Of a stretch of DNA of 64,000 bases, positions 31,257-43,980 are shown piece after piece. The position numbers were made by a program, and so were the translations under genes. The DNA lies in the NCBI GenBank assembly GCA_030247885.1, contig JAPDRO010000002.1, positions 1,984,001-2,048,000 on the forward strand. Direction: 5' to 3'. The notes under the pieces were generated by a model. The model was not told the DNA's origin. It saw nothing but the letters and a program-made list of their open reading frames with translations, and made no database searches. Positions within the stretch are counted from its first letter, which is position 1, and each line of letters opens with the position of its first letter. Source of the DNA: Taxawa tesnikishii (nom. ined.). Lineage: Eukaryota; Ascomycota; Dothideomycetes; Dothideales.

Positions 31257-33911
31257 GGCGAAGAGGGATAAAGATTTATAGAGGGAGGAAGGGTGATGGT
31301 CTTCAAGTATCTTGTATAGATCTGCAAGCGTCTTATATCTGGCTGCTTCTCAAGTAGGGTGCTGGCGCTCTATGGGCTTGGTGGTCTGGACGAAGCCAGC
31401 GAACGGCGAAGGGTTCCTGTGGCTGAGATGGCTGGGTCGTGACAAGATCTCTTCGATAAGAGTGGATGGGATGTAAGAAGGAGAGGTATAGGAAGGGCTT
31501 GTGACGCGTGTTGATGACAATCAATTGAACACGGGACGCGACGACCCGGCGGAGTGGTCAGGAGGATGAGGAATGTGATGCAAAGATATTGGATCAGTAC
31601 GAACGTGTACAAAGATACATATATGTAGCACATGGCTATAGATTTCTTTCTGTGCAGTGAGCCTCGAGGCGTCGTTCCCTTGGAGACGATTACGCACAAA
31701 ATGAAGAATGTATAGGGTCTCAAACGACTCAACGCATTGATCGGGCGTTCAGGCGGCCAAGGGATGTAGCATGGTGGGCTTGACTCTGATACACAAGAAG
31801 CGGCTACTTACTTGCAGAACGTGTAGGTCTTTGTCTGTAACGGCGCGTAGGATTGGCTGTACAACGATGGGCGAACCCCTGGACAATGGAGAGGATCTGT
31901 ATCAGAACGTTAGCTTTTGGCGGGACCGTTTATCGTCAACTCTCCGACACGCACAGCGTATGTAGGAGAGTCTATACAAGACTAGAAGAGGGAAAGAGTG
32001 GCTTCGCAACAAACAAAGCGATGAGGATGGATGCAAGTTGCGGTACGAACTGATGTTTCCAAGTTGATCGTCTGCATCTACGGAAGTCACCCGCGCTTTC
32101 TCCGACGCAGGAACAGGTCGGTCAGTGCTGGTCTCGGCTTTTCCCTTGGCCACAAGACGTTCGCTAGACCAACGTCTTCTGACCCTCTAACTCGCAAGTG
32201 AGATAGGCCTCTGTAGGTCCGATAACGTACCTGGAAGCGTGGCAAACCGCTGAACTCCTGTGAAACGGCATCACGTCTCCCGAGCGACGCCGCGTTCTAT
32301 GACCTCTCCTCTATGGCGCAGCCTCTGACCGCATCACTTGATACCTTAGCTGAAGGAAGAAACATGACTTGCCGAAGTGGTATTCATGTACCGCAGGGCC
32401 ATCTGGTCAAGCCCAGATTCTGTCTTTGTGTACTTGGTGCAGGTACCCGTACTACCGAAGGTCATTCAATGTTTTACCACGATCACAAGGCTGCACGACA
32501 CTGCACCGGATGCGACCTCGGTGCGACCTTCCTCATGCATGTCCTTCTGGTCCGGGACTCCATCAGCGACAACCGTCGCTGTAACACTACCTTGTACAAC
32601 AATATCACAGAGGAACGATGCGGTAAATTCACTGATGTTATATCGGCTCAGTCGGCATTCGGCCGTTCATGGCCCTTCCGTAGTCTGCTCTATTCACTTG
32701 ATCGAATGAGATCCGTCTTTGACAGCTTGCTCAAAGACAAAAGCGCTACCGTTGACTTGGTAGGTATCCACTGCCTGAAACGATTCCGGTCTCTAGCAAA
32801 GGATGCGATTCGACATTGCGAAAGGCGAACCCACACTGAGTCATGTGTCGTGAACTCTGGGGTCGGGTTCTGTGAGTGCTTGGCCACTACATGCGTTACA
32901 TCTCACAGCATCATGACTCCTATAGTTGTTTCTCTGTTTGTGTCCTCAACACAGCAACGACGGTCAATGTGCGGAGGCAGTATGACTGCGCAGGAAACAC
33001 GCTTCTTGTGCTTGCGTGAAAACGCCTACGGCAACGTTGCGTTACTTACTCGGTTGAGGACCGTTGCAGCGCAGAGAGCAGTTGTCAGGTTGACCGCTTT
33101 ATCACATGTCGGCACATGGGAGGCAGTTTATTCGCAACGGACTTCCAAGAGTCCTGATGGAATGCAATAGTTGTACGCGGGAAGTGATAGCATGAATGCA
33201 TTGCGTGCTCGTGGCTGACGAAATGTGTGAGCCTGGCTCTTCTCTCGGCTGCAGACTGTGGACGTCTTCAAAGAAACGTGTGTAATTTATGAACCTTTCT
33301 TCATTTCAGAACCGCTGCAGTTCTCATTGCTTCCAAGTCGCAGAGGTCACTAGAGCTTTTGCGCTCTCAGTTGATGCTCATGACCCCCTTGGCAGGAGAA
33401 GCAATCTTAACCAATGACAGCATCACCATGGCTGGACGGCGGTTAATTCATGCTCTTGGATGAAATGACTGGTCATCTGTTGGCGCGTAAAGGCAGAAAG
33501 TCAGCTGACTATTGGCGAGTTGATGGCGAAAAAGGAGTTTCTGCTAGAGCAAGGCACATCGCTGAGGAACGCAAAAAACGTTGCCGGTCAGATTGCGATA
33601 GTCTTCTTGCGTATGGGTAGCGAAGTGCAGGAAGGGGACTGAGCGTCTCGTCCTCTGTGCAAGCGACGCGGACTTGAAGCGATGACGATTGTTTACTGAT
33701 AGAGAGTGATAGTTGCTAGGTCAGGCACAGACCATCAAAACAAGCTGGACGTTTGTCCTTGTGGGATCTCCGCGTTTGGGCGTTTCGAACACTGGAACAT
33801 CGTAAGATTCACTAGACAATTGAATGTCTTGTAATCCATAGGCATTGTCCTTTCATCTTATACGCCTCGTCAATTTCATCGTTCCTGACGGCCCGTCTCA
33901 AACGGAGAGTC
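31257..33911. other. Long intergenic region, 2.66 kb, between divergent genes
   Basis: Upstream of both the GH81 gene and the GBD/FH3 gene. It holds one long open frame (32313-33170, listed separately) and short low-complexity frames. No repeats with clear ends and no RNA gene recognised. A non-coding RNA or long leader is possible. Confidence 0.4.
32313..33170 (+). CDS. Open frame of 285 codons, not recognised
   Basis: An uninterrupted frame from an ATG at 32313 to 33170 inside the long gap. The predicted protein is Cys-, Arg- and Thr-rich with no signal peptide, membrane segment or motif I know, and its composition looks non-coding. It is the only long frame in the gap. It may be chance, an orphan gene, or part of a transcript leader. 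I do not recognise it. Confidence 0.2.
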   Translation: MAQPLTASLDTLAEGRNMTCRSGIHVPQGHLVKPRFCLCVLGAGTRTTEGHSMFYHDHKAARHCTGCDLGATFLMHVLLVRDSISDNRRCNTTLYNNITEERCGKFTDVISAQSAFGRSWPFRSLLYSLDRMRSVFDSLLKDKSATVDLVGIHCLKRFRSLAKDAIRHCERRTHTESCVVNSGVGFCECLATTCVTSHSIMTPIVVSLFVSSTQQRRSMCGGSMTAQETRFLCLRENAYGNVALLTRLRTVAAQRAVVRLTALSHVGTWEAVYSQRTSKSPDGMQ

Positions 33912-36661
33912 ATGGAGACCGCCCTTGCACAGCAGCCTGTCTTACAGGAACGGCCTCAGCATCGCCGTAACAAATCTTCGACAATGCTCAAGTCCATTAT
34001 AGTTCCTAAGAGGCATAAGCGGACCAGCTCGGAAGATGTCTATCAGCAGCCTATATCAACCCCTGAAGTTCAAGATGGCATCAGTTCACGAACCACAATG
34101 GTGCCTCTACTTCCTCCGGATCATCCCGCTGCCCAAGCTATGGCAACAGCTCAAGTCAGAGCAACAGCAAGAGCATCAGAAGCCACATCGCGTAAGGGCA
34201 AAGAAAACCAGGCACCACGTTCTAAGAGCAGGGTGTCACTTCGCGGAAGGGGTCAGGAGAAGGAGGAGAAATGGGGAGAGTCAGAACGGTCGAAGTCGAA
34301 ATCACCGAAGAAAGCGAAAAATCCAAGTCCTCGACGAGTTTATCTGCAATGTTTGCAAAGATGAACAGATCATCTAAGGACCTTCACGATACACCACAGG
34401 CTACAGCGGACAAGGAGAACATGGCACCTTCATCGCCCGCGAAGGTACCATTGGAGACTCCTATCTGGGCACAATACGCGATGGAAAAAGCTGCCGTCGA
34501 AGAACCATCAAAAAGGTTATCAGTCATCAGCATACAGGGACGGTCACGCACACTGGAAGAAGAGATCGCTCTGTATACACCCGAGAACTATTCACCATCC
34601 AAGCAAAGAAACTTTCAAGGCTACCAGCCCACTCTGAGCCGGCCCACATCCTCAGCCCGACCAAAATCGTTCATCGATGTGCTTGGACGCAAACTGAGTG
34701 GAGAGCGATCCAGGCCGACCTCAAGGGGCAGCGACGAGCTAAAGCTGGAGAAGAGGGATAGCAAGGAGGGGTGCAGGAGGTCATCAGGCGGAGGCCAGTC
34801 AGCAGAGAACCGTGGCATGTTTGGAAGGAAGGTTAGCAGCAGTAGCACAGAACAGCCACCACCGAAACCAGACTTGAGGGTCACCAAGCGTGGTAACCGC
34901 GTCATGGCCGCTGTTGCAGCCATCAACACAAAGGTCAACGGTCCCACAATGCTCACAGCCGAGTCTCAACTGGACCCCAAGGAAGTAGACGCCGCGTTCG
35001 AGGCCGTTCTGGAAGCCCGCAACGTGCCGGAGAACATGCGACAGAAGATGCGCACCCTCACATTGCGTGTCAAGGCCGACTTTATCAAGCAGGACAAGGG
35101 CTCGCAGGCGACGCCGATTCCAGCAAACAAGCGGGATTCAAAGTGCTCCAACTGGTCCCACTCGTCCGAGGAGAACAGTGTACCGCAAAGCTCGCAGAAC
35201 GGATCCGCGGCTAAGGTGGACGAGAATGCGAAGGAAGACAAGCCCGCGAGGCCGCGAAGTAAGACGTTCTCAAGCAGCAAGACGTTCACTTTTTCGAAAG
35301 GCGACAAGAGCGGCAAGGGCGAGTCGTCGCCAAAGAAGCAGAAGGGTGGGGAAAGTCGCAGCCGGCCCACGTCGATGCATATTGAGCAGTCAGCATCCAT
35401 GGTATCCCTAAGCGGCAACGGGCCCAGCTCATCCAGCCACAAGGGACCAAAAGCGGTATCCCCGACGACTTTGTGAACTACCTGCGTGCCGTCCCAGATC
35501 CGACCAAAGTCGAAGTGGGCCGCCTGCACAAACTGCGTCTGCTACTGCGTAACGAGACTGTTGCATGGGTCGATTCATTCATCTCCCTGGGGGCATGACC
35601 GAAATCGTGCAATTACTACACCGCATCATGGCCATAGAATGGCGCGAAGAGCACGAAGACCAACTCTTGCACGAGACTCTACTGTGCCTGAAAGGGCTCT
35701 CTACAACCGAAGTGGCGCTGAAGAAGTTGGACGACATGGCGGATTCGCTTTTCCCCGCTCTGCTGGGCATGTTGTTCGACGAGGAGAAGAAGGGGCCAAG
35801 TGAATTCAACACTCGAGCCATCATCATCAACGTTCTCTTCGCACACTTGAGCGCAGTCTCTCGCTCCGACGCCACAAGACTCGAACAGCGCGCCCGCAAA
35901 GTCATTTCCTACCTCGCCGACCCGCAGAAGCCCGAAGATGCACAGCCCATCCCCTTTGTGCTCTCGATGCGACAGTCGCGTCCTTACCGCATGTGGTGCA
36001 GGGAAGTGAGCAACGTGTCCAAAGAGGTCTTCTGGATCTTCTTGCATCATCTGAACGTGGTCCCCTTGCCTTCGTCCAGGCCCGCCACCTCCGATGCCTC
36101 TGCGCCGGATGCAGCCAGTGCATGCGGAGACTCCGCGGTCTGGGCCGCGAAAGTCGGCAGCCCCGAACAGCACTCCTACACCACACGCCACTTCCCCGGA
36201 CTCCGTCCTCCCGTGCCCGCGGCACCCTACATCGGCGGCGTCGAGTGGGATGCCACGACCTACATAGCCGCGCATCTCGATCTACTCAACGGTCTCCTCG
36301 CTTCCCTCCCTACTTGCGAAGCGCGCGACTTCCTCCGCTCTGAGCTCCAGGCCTCGGGCTGGGAGAAACTCATGGGCGGCACGCTACGTACCTGCAAGGA
36401 GAAGTTCTACGGAGGTGTGCATGATGGACTCAGGTCTTGGGTTGCGGCGGCGGCGGAGGATGGCTGGGACACTGCTTTCGTGAGATGCGGGCCGACCAAG
36501 GAGGACTTGGAGAGGGAGATGGTGGCCAGGAGTCCGAAGAAGAGTCCTAAAAGAAGGAAGAGGTGCCTAAGATTGAGGCGCTGCCATTGCCGAAGCTGGA
36601 TCTCGATATCGGCGCTGGTGCTGCAGAGGGTGGGAAGGAGGTCGATGGATGGTTGATGTAG
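33912..36661 (+). CDS. Formin-type GTPase-binding (GBD/FH3) protein, four apparent frameshifts
   Basis: An intronless gene of about 917 residues. The N-terminal ~500 residues are disordered, Ser/Lys-rich and basic. Then comes a diaphanous-type GTPase-binding and armadillo region: DFVNYLRAVPDPTKVEVGRL, HKLRLLLRNETVAWVDSFIS, GGMTEIVQLLHRIMAIEWRE, EHEDQLLHETLLCLKGLSTT. It has no FH1/FH2 actin part, so it is one of the fungal stand-alone GBD/FH3 proteins expected to bind Rho-family GTPases at growth sites. Frame changes are at the A run 34317-34321, near 35455-35463 (GG or CCCC), the G run 35589-35593 and the A run 36549-36552. Each fits one lost base, and the corrected length is 2,754 nt. The end KIEALPLPKLDLDIGAG..GWLM uses the last frame, with TAG at 36659-36661. 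Confidence 0.8.
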
Positions 36662-38238
36662 GAATCCATCACGAGAAACCAAAGAACTCGAGGAGAGAAG
36701 GGGTGAGTATGACATTGGTTGATCAGCGCGGTGACGAACTTTACGGAGTATATGTTCATGGGAAAGCATGGGTTGAAGCTTTTTTGTATCTCGGCGCAGG
36801 AGGAACGGTGGCCTTGATGGAGTTTAAGGAGGGTCTTTTCTGCATCTCGTATTCTATCATTGTCCCATCTCTGACTCGTGTATCGCGACGAGTAGGATGG
36901 ATTGAGGCATACAAGTTGTTCAAGATCGCGGGGGAGGACATACGACGCTTCTGACTGAAACACTTCGTTTCTACCTTATCTGTTGCCTTGATACCTCCGG
37001 TTCGCGTCCGCCCATACGCTTGGATAGACATCGAGGTTGCAGTTTCAAACCCAATAGTCCTTTTTCGGCGCACCCTTACTGACGTGCGGTTGATGGTTGT
37101 TCCTGCAGATCTAACTCTATAACGCTGGACGTCTGGAGGAGGACGCTGCCTCGAGGCGCCTTCTTGGGAGGCCTTACAGATGTGCAGCCAATCAACACAA
37201 CTAATAGAGGGTGTGGACGTTATGGTACTAGAGGCTGCCGTGTTCCCAAGATATGTTGCTTCTCTGAGAAGTAAGTCATACTAACACTGGACAGTCATCA
37301 CACCGGAGAGAGCATGCCCGCGTCGATACGCTTCTTCTAGTATGCTTTTCACCACCACGGCTGTGAGTTGAGATAGACGCGCTCTCACTTGTGCGGCTTC
37401 CTTGATCCGGACGGCAATGGGACAGAACTCCTGGCGTTAGATGACGGGTCAGCGTATGCAACATTGTTCGACAGACTATCGAGCGGACAGAGGTCCCTCC
37501 AAAAACGCGGTCCATAAAATGTTACATCATTGGAACAGATTTCGATTGGATGCCCAGATCAACTGCCGTTCAGCAGTATATCGATGAGCATTCCATGTCT
37601 GACGGAAGGTCTGTCGAAAACACAAGAGACCTGATACTGTTCCGTTAGCCCCCTACATTCTATACTGTTGCGTCTCCATTCTCAAAACCCGAATCCGTAA
37701 ATCTGTTTAAACTGCAATCCTATAGAGGCAGCAGCCGATCAATGAGCTCTCTGATACTTCGAAACCGCTACTTGGGCTCTTCTGCGTTTATTTTTCTGCT
37801 CCCCATTGCCTCGCCTATGCTGACCATATGCGCGAGGCCTCGCCTGTTGGATGGAATTGATACGGCTGTGATTCTAGTCTTGTCCGCGATTGAACTTCCG
37901 GAGCCGCTCTGGTGTACTCCGGGCCCACATCAACATGACGCTCTGCTTGCTCCCTGCACTTCCACTATCCGCAGTTTCCTGAGTGCATAGAAGAACCCAC
38001 AAACGATCTTCCAAGGTCGTGTCTTTCGATGTTTTCACTTTCGCATCGCCAGGTAGATCAAGCCCTTCTTCGCCCATAACCTCCAGCACCTGTCATATCC
38101 GCGTGACTCCTGCTGTTCAATATGTCCCGGCACTCGTTCGAGACCAGGGGAGCGCTTGCTGTACGCTAACCGTGACACAACTCGTCGCGAGCTGTGTAGT
38201 CCATGCAATTGTACCCTCACTCAATCCGGCAAACCAGC
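36662..38238. other. Intergenic, 1.58 kb, between convergent genes
   Basis: Only short open frames. I recognise no gene, RNA or element. Confidence 0.4.
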
Positions 38239-39134
38239 TCAATGGGTTTTCCTCCTCTTCCCGTACGTTTTCTGCTGCTGCGATCCCATGCTCGCCTGTC
38301 TCTTCTTGCTGTAAGTCCGTTGTTGCTGAGACCCCACTCGTGTCCTCTTTTGCCGGTTCGGGGAAGTCGGGACGTCGAAGACTGATGTGTCGCTGTGTCT
38401 GGCCCTCATCTGTGCTTGTGTTGTAGGGTTCTTTGATGTTTGCGCCGGTTTGGCGGCGGATTTGGACGGTATCGTATCCGGAGATGCGAAACGTGCTTGT
38501 GATGCTACAGACATTGGTGACTTGGCCAGCTCGTCTGTCATGGCTACATCGAGCGATGCTGTAGGATCTTGATGGGAGGTGTTTCGCTGCGTGGCGCTTG
38601 GTCCTCCACCTTTGCGCGCTGAGAGTTCATGCGCCGAAACCTGTCGCGCGGAGGATTCGAGCGTAGCGGCCTGCCGTGTAGGTACGAGCTTTGTGGATCT
38701 CTGTTGCGCAGCTGCCTGTCCGTTCCGGTCGTCTGGAAGGACGAGTGAAGTGATATCCTGCTCAGCGCAATACCGTCTGAGTATCTCCTCAGCCGGCATA
38801 CCTAGACTGCGCCAGCAATCAGTCTCGCTCCATCCTCACACAAGTAACTGCCCACGTACAAATCGTCAATGGGCTGCTTCGTCGGGGCAGCATGATCTTT
38901 CCACCAAACCCAGAACCAGAATTTGCCCTGCATGCGCGATCACCATCAGCCGTGCTTGTTTACGCGCGTATAGCAAGGGGAGGATCGGAGAGGCGAAATA
39001 CAAACATCCGTATCGCGGACATGTCCATCAATGGATTCGACGTGGTACTCTTGCTCTGCATCGGTATTGGCGAGTGAGTCGCGCTTCCGTTTGCTGTGCG
39101 GCTTAAGCGTGGGCTGGCTGCGAAGACGTGCCAT
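38239..39134 (-). CDS. Small chromodomain-like protein, three exons
   Basis: Exons: 39134-39006, 38927-38860 and 38806-38239 (765 nt, 254 residues, exact frame). The introns end GCATGCAG and GGCGCAG, and the donors are GTTTGT and GTACGT. The N-terminus is basic (MARLRSQPTLKPHSKRKRD). Then comes a chromo-type segment joined across intron 1: EYHVESIDGHVRDTD followed by GKFWFWVWWKDH, and, across intron 2, IDDFLGMPAEEILRRYC. This follows the chromodomain order (E-Y-x-V-E, aromatic strand W-x-W-W, closing helix). The rest is disordered, Ser/Thr/Gln-rich and ends in two SQQQ-TY-KKR-type repeats, probably nuclear. Histone-mark reading is inferred and the match is weak; it could be a fungus-specific orphan. 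Confidence 0.6.
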
Positions 39135-39788
39135 TGTGACTAAGGGGAGCCTTGCAAGCAATTGGATGGTTCGCCGCGAAAGAGGCAAAGTGTAGTTGAT
39201 CGATATGCTATGCACAAGAGTATCAGCTGCCGATTACCAGCTATCCTGTGAGGAATGACGCGTCTGTTTCTTTGTGTGGACGCGATTGCTTGGCATCGTA
39301 TATACTGTGTGTGCATGTGAACGACGCAACCAGAACCTCCTCTCAAGGTGAGCGAACCAACACGCTATTTGTGTGTAAAAGAACCTTCTATGTACCTCAT
39401 GGTAGGATTTCTTTTGTATACTAGGAAAAAGGGCTTTTTGACTACACTCTCATGGTAGTATATAGTACCCTATACTGGGACTATTCATATTAACAACTGG
39501 AGTTTTTCATTCTCATATACCTAGGGGCATATACTACTGATCCCCTAACATACTAGCCTCTTGATTAACCCGTCTGCTTCCCGTTTAGCCTTGTAGATGT
39601 ATATCCAAAATTTTAGAAAGATCCGTAACGAACCTGCGATTGTCTATCTCTCTATTGCTCTCCGAACTGCTGCAGGTGCCACACCAAAGCATGCCCGTAG
39701 CGTAGGGACAAGCGATGCGCGCAGAAAAACCAAGAACGAAGAACAAGAGGAACGACTCAACAAGGAAGAAACCCCATCAAAACGCATC
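39135..39788. other. Intergenic, 654 bp, with an AT-rich patch
   Basis: Between about 39365 and 39600 the sequence is clearly more AT-rich than both sides and full of TA steps (TATACTAGG, GTATATAGTACC, CATATACC), like an old RIP-decayed fragment. No ends or coding pattern found. Confidence 0.4.
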
Positions 39789-42700
39789 CTAGAACGTCCT
39801 GTCCTCATTCTCATCGTCCTGTGAGCGTGGCACGCGCGTCGTCGGGCTGACTGGAGTTGCAGGCGCGAGCTCATTGTGGCATTGCGGCAGGGGTGTCACG
39901 TCCGGTGTCAGAAGACCAGGTCCTGCAGCACGTGAGGCATCGAATATGGAATCCTTGAATCGCGTCTGCACAAAAGCGCCGGGGTCCGTGTCCTCGGTCA
40001 GTGCGGCAGAGCCGGCACTCTCAGCTGCTCCAGCAAGGACCATGGTATCGTCGGCCGTATTGGCGACCTCAGTAACTGGCCTTGTTGACACAGCAGGGTG
40101 AGGAGGAGTATCTTCGAAGGTAGGATTAGGGGTTTCGGCGGTATCAACTGCTGCGTCGACGGCTGCTTCAGGCTCATTATCGCCAGGTACGGCGTCAGCT
40201 TCATCAGTCAGCGTTGCAGGTTCTCTTTCGTCTGCCGTAGAGGCAGCGTCTTCATCTGCTGAAGATTGCCTGCCTCGCGGATAGCCTGCCCATGACCCTG
40301 CCAAACCAAGGCCAATTAGCTCATGTCGTACCAGATCCTTCCATATTCCGATGAATCGCTTGTTCAAGTCATCCGGTTGGGTGAGCGGCGCGTTACGGAA
40401 CTGCTGCCATGCATCTGCCCAGACACCAACGAAGCTGTGATAACCAGCGACAAAGGCGTCCCAAACGCTGAAGATGCTCTTAACTCCTTCGATGATGGCA
40501 TGGACAAGAATCGCAAATAGCAGAAGCGCGAAGCCGATGGTCAGGGTGAACAGCAGCTCGATAAGTGCCACAAGCCATGATCTGACCTGGCTGGTGAGGG
40601 TGTGAAGGTTACGCACGAACTGACGGGCTGCGTTCAGGGGTCGCTGATGACGGCCCAGAGTCTGTTTTGCACAGCCTGCCAGAGGCGCCCTAGCGCCTCT
40701 CCGTACTTGAAGTTCCAGAGCAATGACACCACCCATTGAATGAAACTTGCGACCCACATAGCCCATCGCAAAAAGATGTTCCAGATAGCTGCCCCTTTTG
40801 GAGGATCCACTGTTCGATCACCAGGACGCCGTTGCGGGAGTAAGCCTTCACACTAGTCCAGAACTCCTGCATGGCGACTGGCCCATCAGTATCACCTTCA
40901 GGTGCATCCTCGAGGTTCTGAAGACCCCGACCAATTACACAACAGGTGTATACTGTGCCAGCCGTTGGGATAGACAAGCCGAGCACTACGAGGGCGATCA
41001 GATTGTCGGCCAAAAAAGATTGCCACCATTCACCGTGCGACAAGCACTGCACCGTTGTCTGCATGTAGGACAATATACGGTCAACCTGCTTGTCAAACTG
41101 CATCAACAGAAACGGCATCCGGCTGGAACCGTACTGGGAAAGAGTAGCCGTGGTGTCCAGTATACGCTCCGTGAGTCTCCAAAGCTCAAAACCTGGAGAA
41201 CTCTCAGGTTTGATGGTGGTTCTAGACGTTGTCGAGACCTCTGAGGATCTTGAAACCTTTGTGGTCGATGGGACTGAAGTAGTGACGGTGCTTGTCGAGG
41301 TTGTACTCGACGCAATTGTAGTAATGAGGGTCGTCATTTGCGACCTGGACATAGGTGGAAGTCCAACAGTAGCTGGCGCAGGACGGAGTGATTCAGTAAA
41401 AGATAAGCCTTCTTTGGGGATGCGAGATATGGCATAGGTGACGACGGCCACCACGAAAAGGGGATAGAGAGGGTTGACTCGCCGGAATCCAGATGAACCC
41501 AGGATTAACAGGACAGCACTAGTCCCAACAACCGCCACCCCAGCCCAGTAGATCTTCCACGGGGCCACAGTGTATACCATCGCTCCAATTGAGCCGGACC
41601 AGATGTGTCGGGAAACAGCTTCAGCGATCTCGGCAATGTCACCTACTACTTCCGTCGAAAGGAGCCAGACGTAACCAAGGTAGCCTTCTGCTGAAGGCCA
41701 CGGTACATGATCAACAGCTTTGAAGATTGCGAAGAGGATGGAAACTAACGATGCCGGCGTCGCGAAGATGGCGAGCTTTTCGGCAAGGGACCGCAACAAG
41801 ACTGGGAGGTGAGCCGGTGCAACGCGGTTGAATTGCAGAAGGGATGTTGCTACTGATAGGACGGCGTTTTTCACAAACCGGCGATAATCGATCAGCCCAT
41901 GTTGCATTCTCTGAGAGATTGCACGCACAAACCCTTGCTGTTGGATTTGCGGTACATCGACAGCAGGTGCGCACACACGCTCGAAGACACGCCCATCGTC
42001 AACATAGGCATCACAGAGGGTGTCGATTAGGTCCTGATCCGGAAGAGAGGCAGGCCCGTGTTCAAAATCCCTGCGGCCGCCTGGCGTGTGAATTAGGGGA
42101 AAGCCAACAAACCGACGCAGAATGAAGTGGTCAAGAGCGTAAGTGAAGACAGAGTACACGCATGCCAACGTGATTGAAAAGTTGAGGTCGGCCCGGTCGA
42201 ACTTGACAGTGAGATAGACGAGTTCCATGAGAAAACCTGCGATCACCATTTGCGAGATTGTGTGTTCCAAGAATCGGGCCCATGCTGGCTCCCTATGGAC
42301 CACAACAGACGGGTGTACCGAACTGACGGCTGGTGGAATGCTAGAACTTAGGGTCGGTGGCAACTTCTGGGGCACCAGCGGTGATGGGACGTTGATAGTT
42401 GAACTTGATGGGAGGCATGGAATGAAGAGGACGGATCTCGGTCCCAGCCAGTAGTAAGTCTGTTGAATCAGGCACGCCAACGTTATGACGACCCTTGCGA
42501 TCTGTAGAGCATCATGGACCAGAACATTGATTAGGTAATTTAGTGGCAGAGAATCAAGCTCAGTTTCTTCAGTCAGCTCCCTGATGGATTCTTGAACGAT
42601 GCTAATGTTGCGGTCGGTTGTGGTGTCGTGGTACTCCTTCCAGACACCCGTTGGCATGCTCGGGGTACGGCTAAGCGTGACCTCAACGGTGTCTGGCACC

Positions 42701-43017
42701 GGAGCGACTGTAACATCCGTCACGTTGATGACCAGCACTGTTCCTTCGCGGATGTTGTATGCTGGAAATGTGCCGGCAGAGTAGGCAAGTAGACGTTTGA
42801 GTGCGTACCACGGGTCTTCAGCGGCCATGTACTTAAAATCGGCAGCGAATCCAACTCCATTAAGTCGGGTGATGCGAGTGATATCCTGTGAGTGCTCTCG
42901 CATAGAGTTAGCAAGGCGTGCATTTGCCCCGCCATTCCAGCCGTAGAAAGAGTTGAGTAGGCTGAGGAGAATCTCCAGAGAGCATACGAAGACTAGTAAC
43001 CTGAGTAACGAAGTCAT
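39789..43017 (-). CDS. Large multipass membrane protein of unknown function, two apparent frameshifts
   Basis: An intronless gene, ATG at 43017 (MTSLLRLLVFVCSLEILLSL, signal anchor), stop at 39789-39791. Frame changes lie at the C run 40792-40795 and the G run 40637-40640; with both one-base losses allowed for the length is 3,231 nt, 1,076 residues. Hydrophobic helices are seen around ISQMVIAGFLMELVYLTV, ITLACVYSVFTYALDHFI, LAIFATPASLVSILFAIF, IYWAGVAVVGTSAVLLILG, LYPLFVVAVVTYAI, LIALVVLGLSIPTAGTVYTC and SWLVALIELLFTLTIGFALL, so eight or more. A Ser/Thr-rich stretch (about residues 550-600) separates two groups. The C-tail is acidic and disordered (ADEDAASTADERE). The region between the two frame changes reads WVVSLLWNFKYGEALGRLWQ. 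I know no named family for it. Confidence 0.65.
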
Positions 43018-43980
43018 GATGGGTACGTCTTGAGGTCAAAGTGCGGTAGTCCTGAGGAGTTCAAAGATCTCATAGTGAGTGGGAGAACAGGAAGATGAGC
43101 TGTACATTTGTGGTCTCTTTGTAGTCTATTCCGGATCTGGGCAGGAGGGGCTGTACAAACGTGATAGGGACAACAAACTCTATGGACGTATTTTGCTGCT
43201 TCCGGCGTGTGCTACCGGATGAATGCGGCATCTAGACGCTGCAACGATGCGTTTTAACAGGGGCTCTTTACCTGACGTCTGTTGCAATCAAACATGACTG
43301 CATCAGATACGGCGACAATTATCGTGGCCTCCGTGTATCACTTACGACTTCATGTCCCTTGACACCATCATTCCCACCTGTGTAAGCGGGTTCCTTCCAT
43401 AAAGCCAGCAATCCCAACATTTGAGGGTGCGAAGCGCTTTCGTCAAGCGGCCTTTGTTTGCTTTACATTCTTCGGGATTGTCGAATGTCTTGCATTCCCC
43501 AAAGGACATCGTTGTTAAGCGTACCACAACCCCGGCTTGTTAGTCTAGGGTATAGTATGCTATATGGTTGTTCTTGAGATGCGGGCGTTGCTGCCATGCA
43601 CGGATGTTAATCGCTCTTCGAGGGCTTGGTGAGGTTGGTTGGACAGAGTGTCGACATTGTTCCCTTCACGTCTGGAATCTGCAGAAGACGCATCTTGTTT
43701 CTCCATGCTCGAGACGAACAACGATCGGTCAAGCTAGTTGAACGTTCTGGCAATGGACGCGAGCAAGTTCAGCAGCAACCCTCGCGTGAGTATCACGGTT
43801 TGTAAGAAGAAAGCGAGGAGCTTCCCCATCCCATAATGTAAAAGTTCTCAATACAAATGCAACCATCCTCAGCCTCGGCTCGCTAAGGCTTCCACGCGCC
43901 CCTTAATTGAGTCGCGTCTGCCTGCGTCCGATCTCCATGTCCGGGTCGCGTCTCTCGATGAAGGGGATTTGTATATAGCC
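43018..43980. other. Intergenic, 963 bp, divergent promoters
   Basis: Between the starts of the membrane protein and the next plus-strand gene. No gene or clear site seen. Confidence 0.4.
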
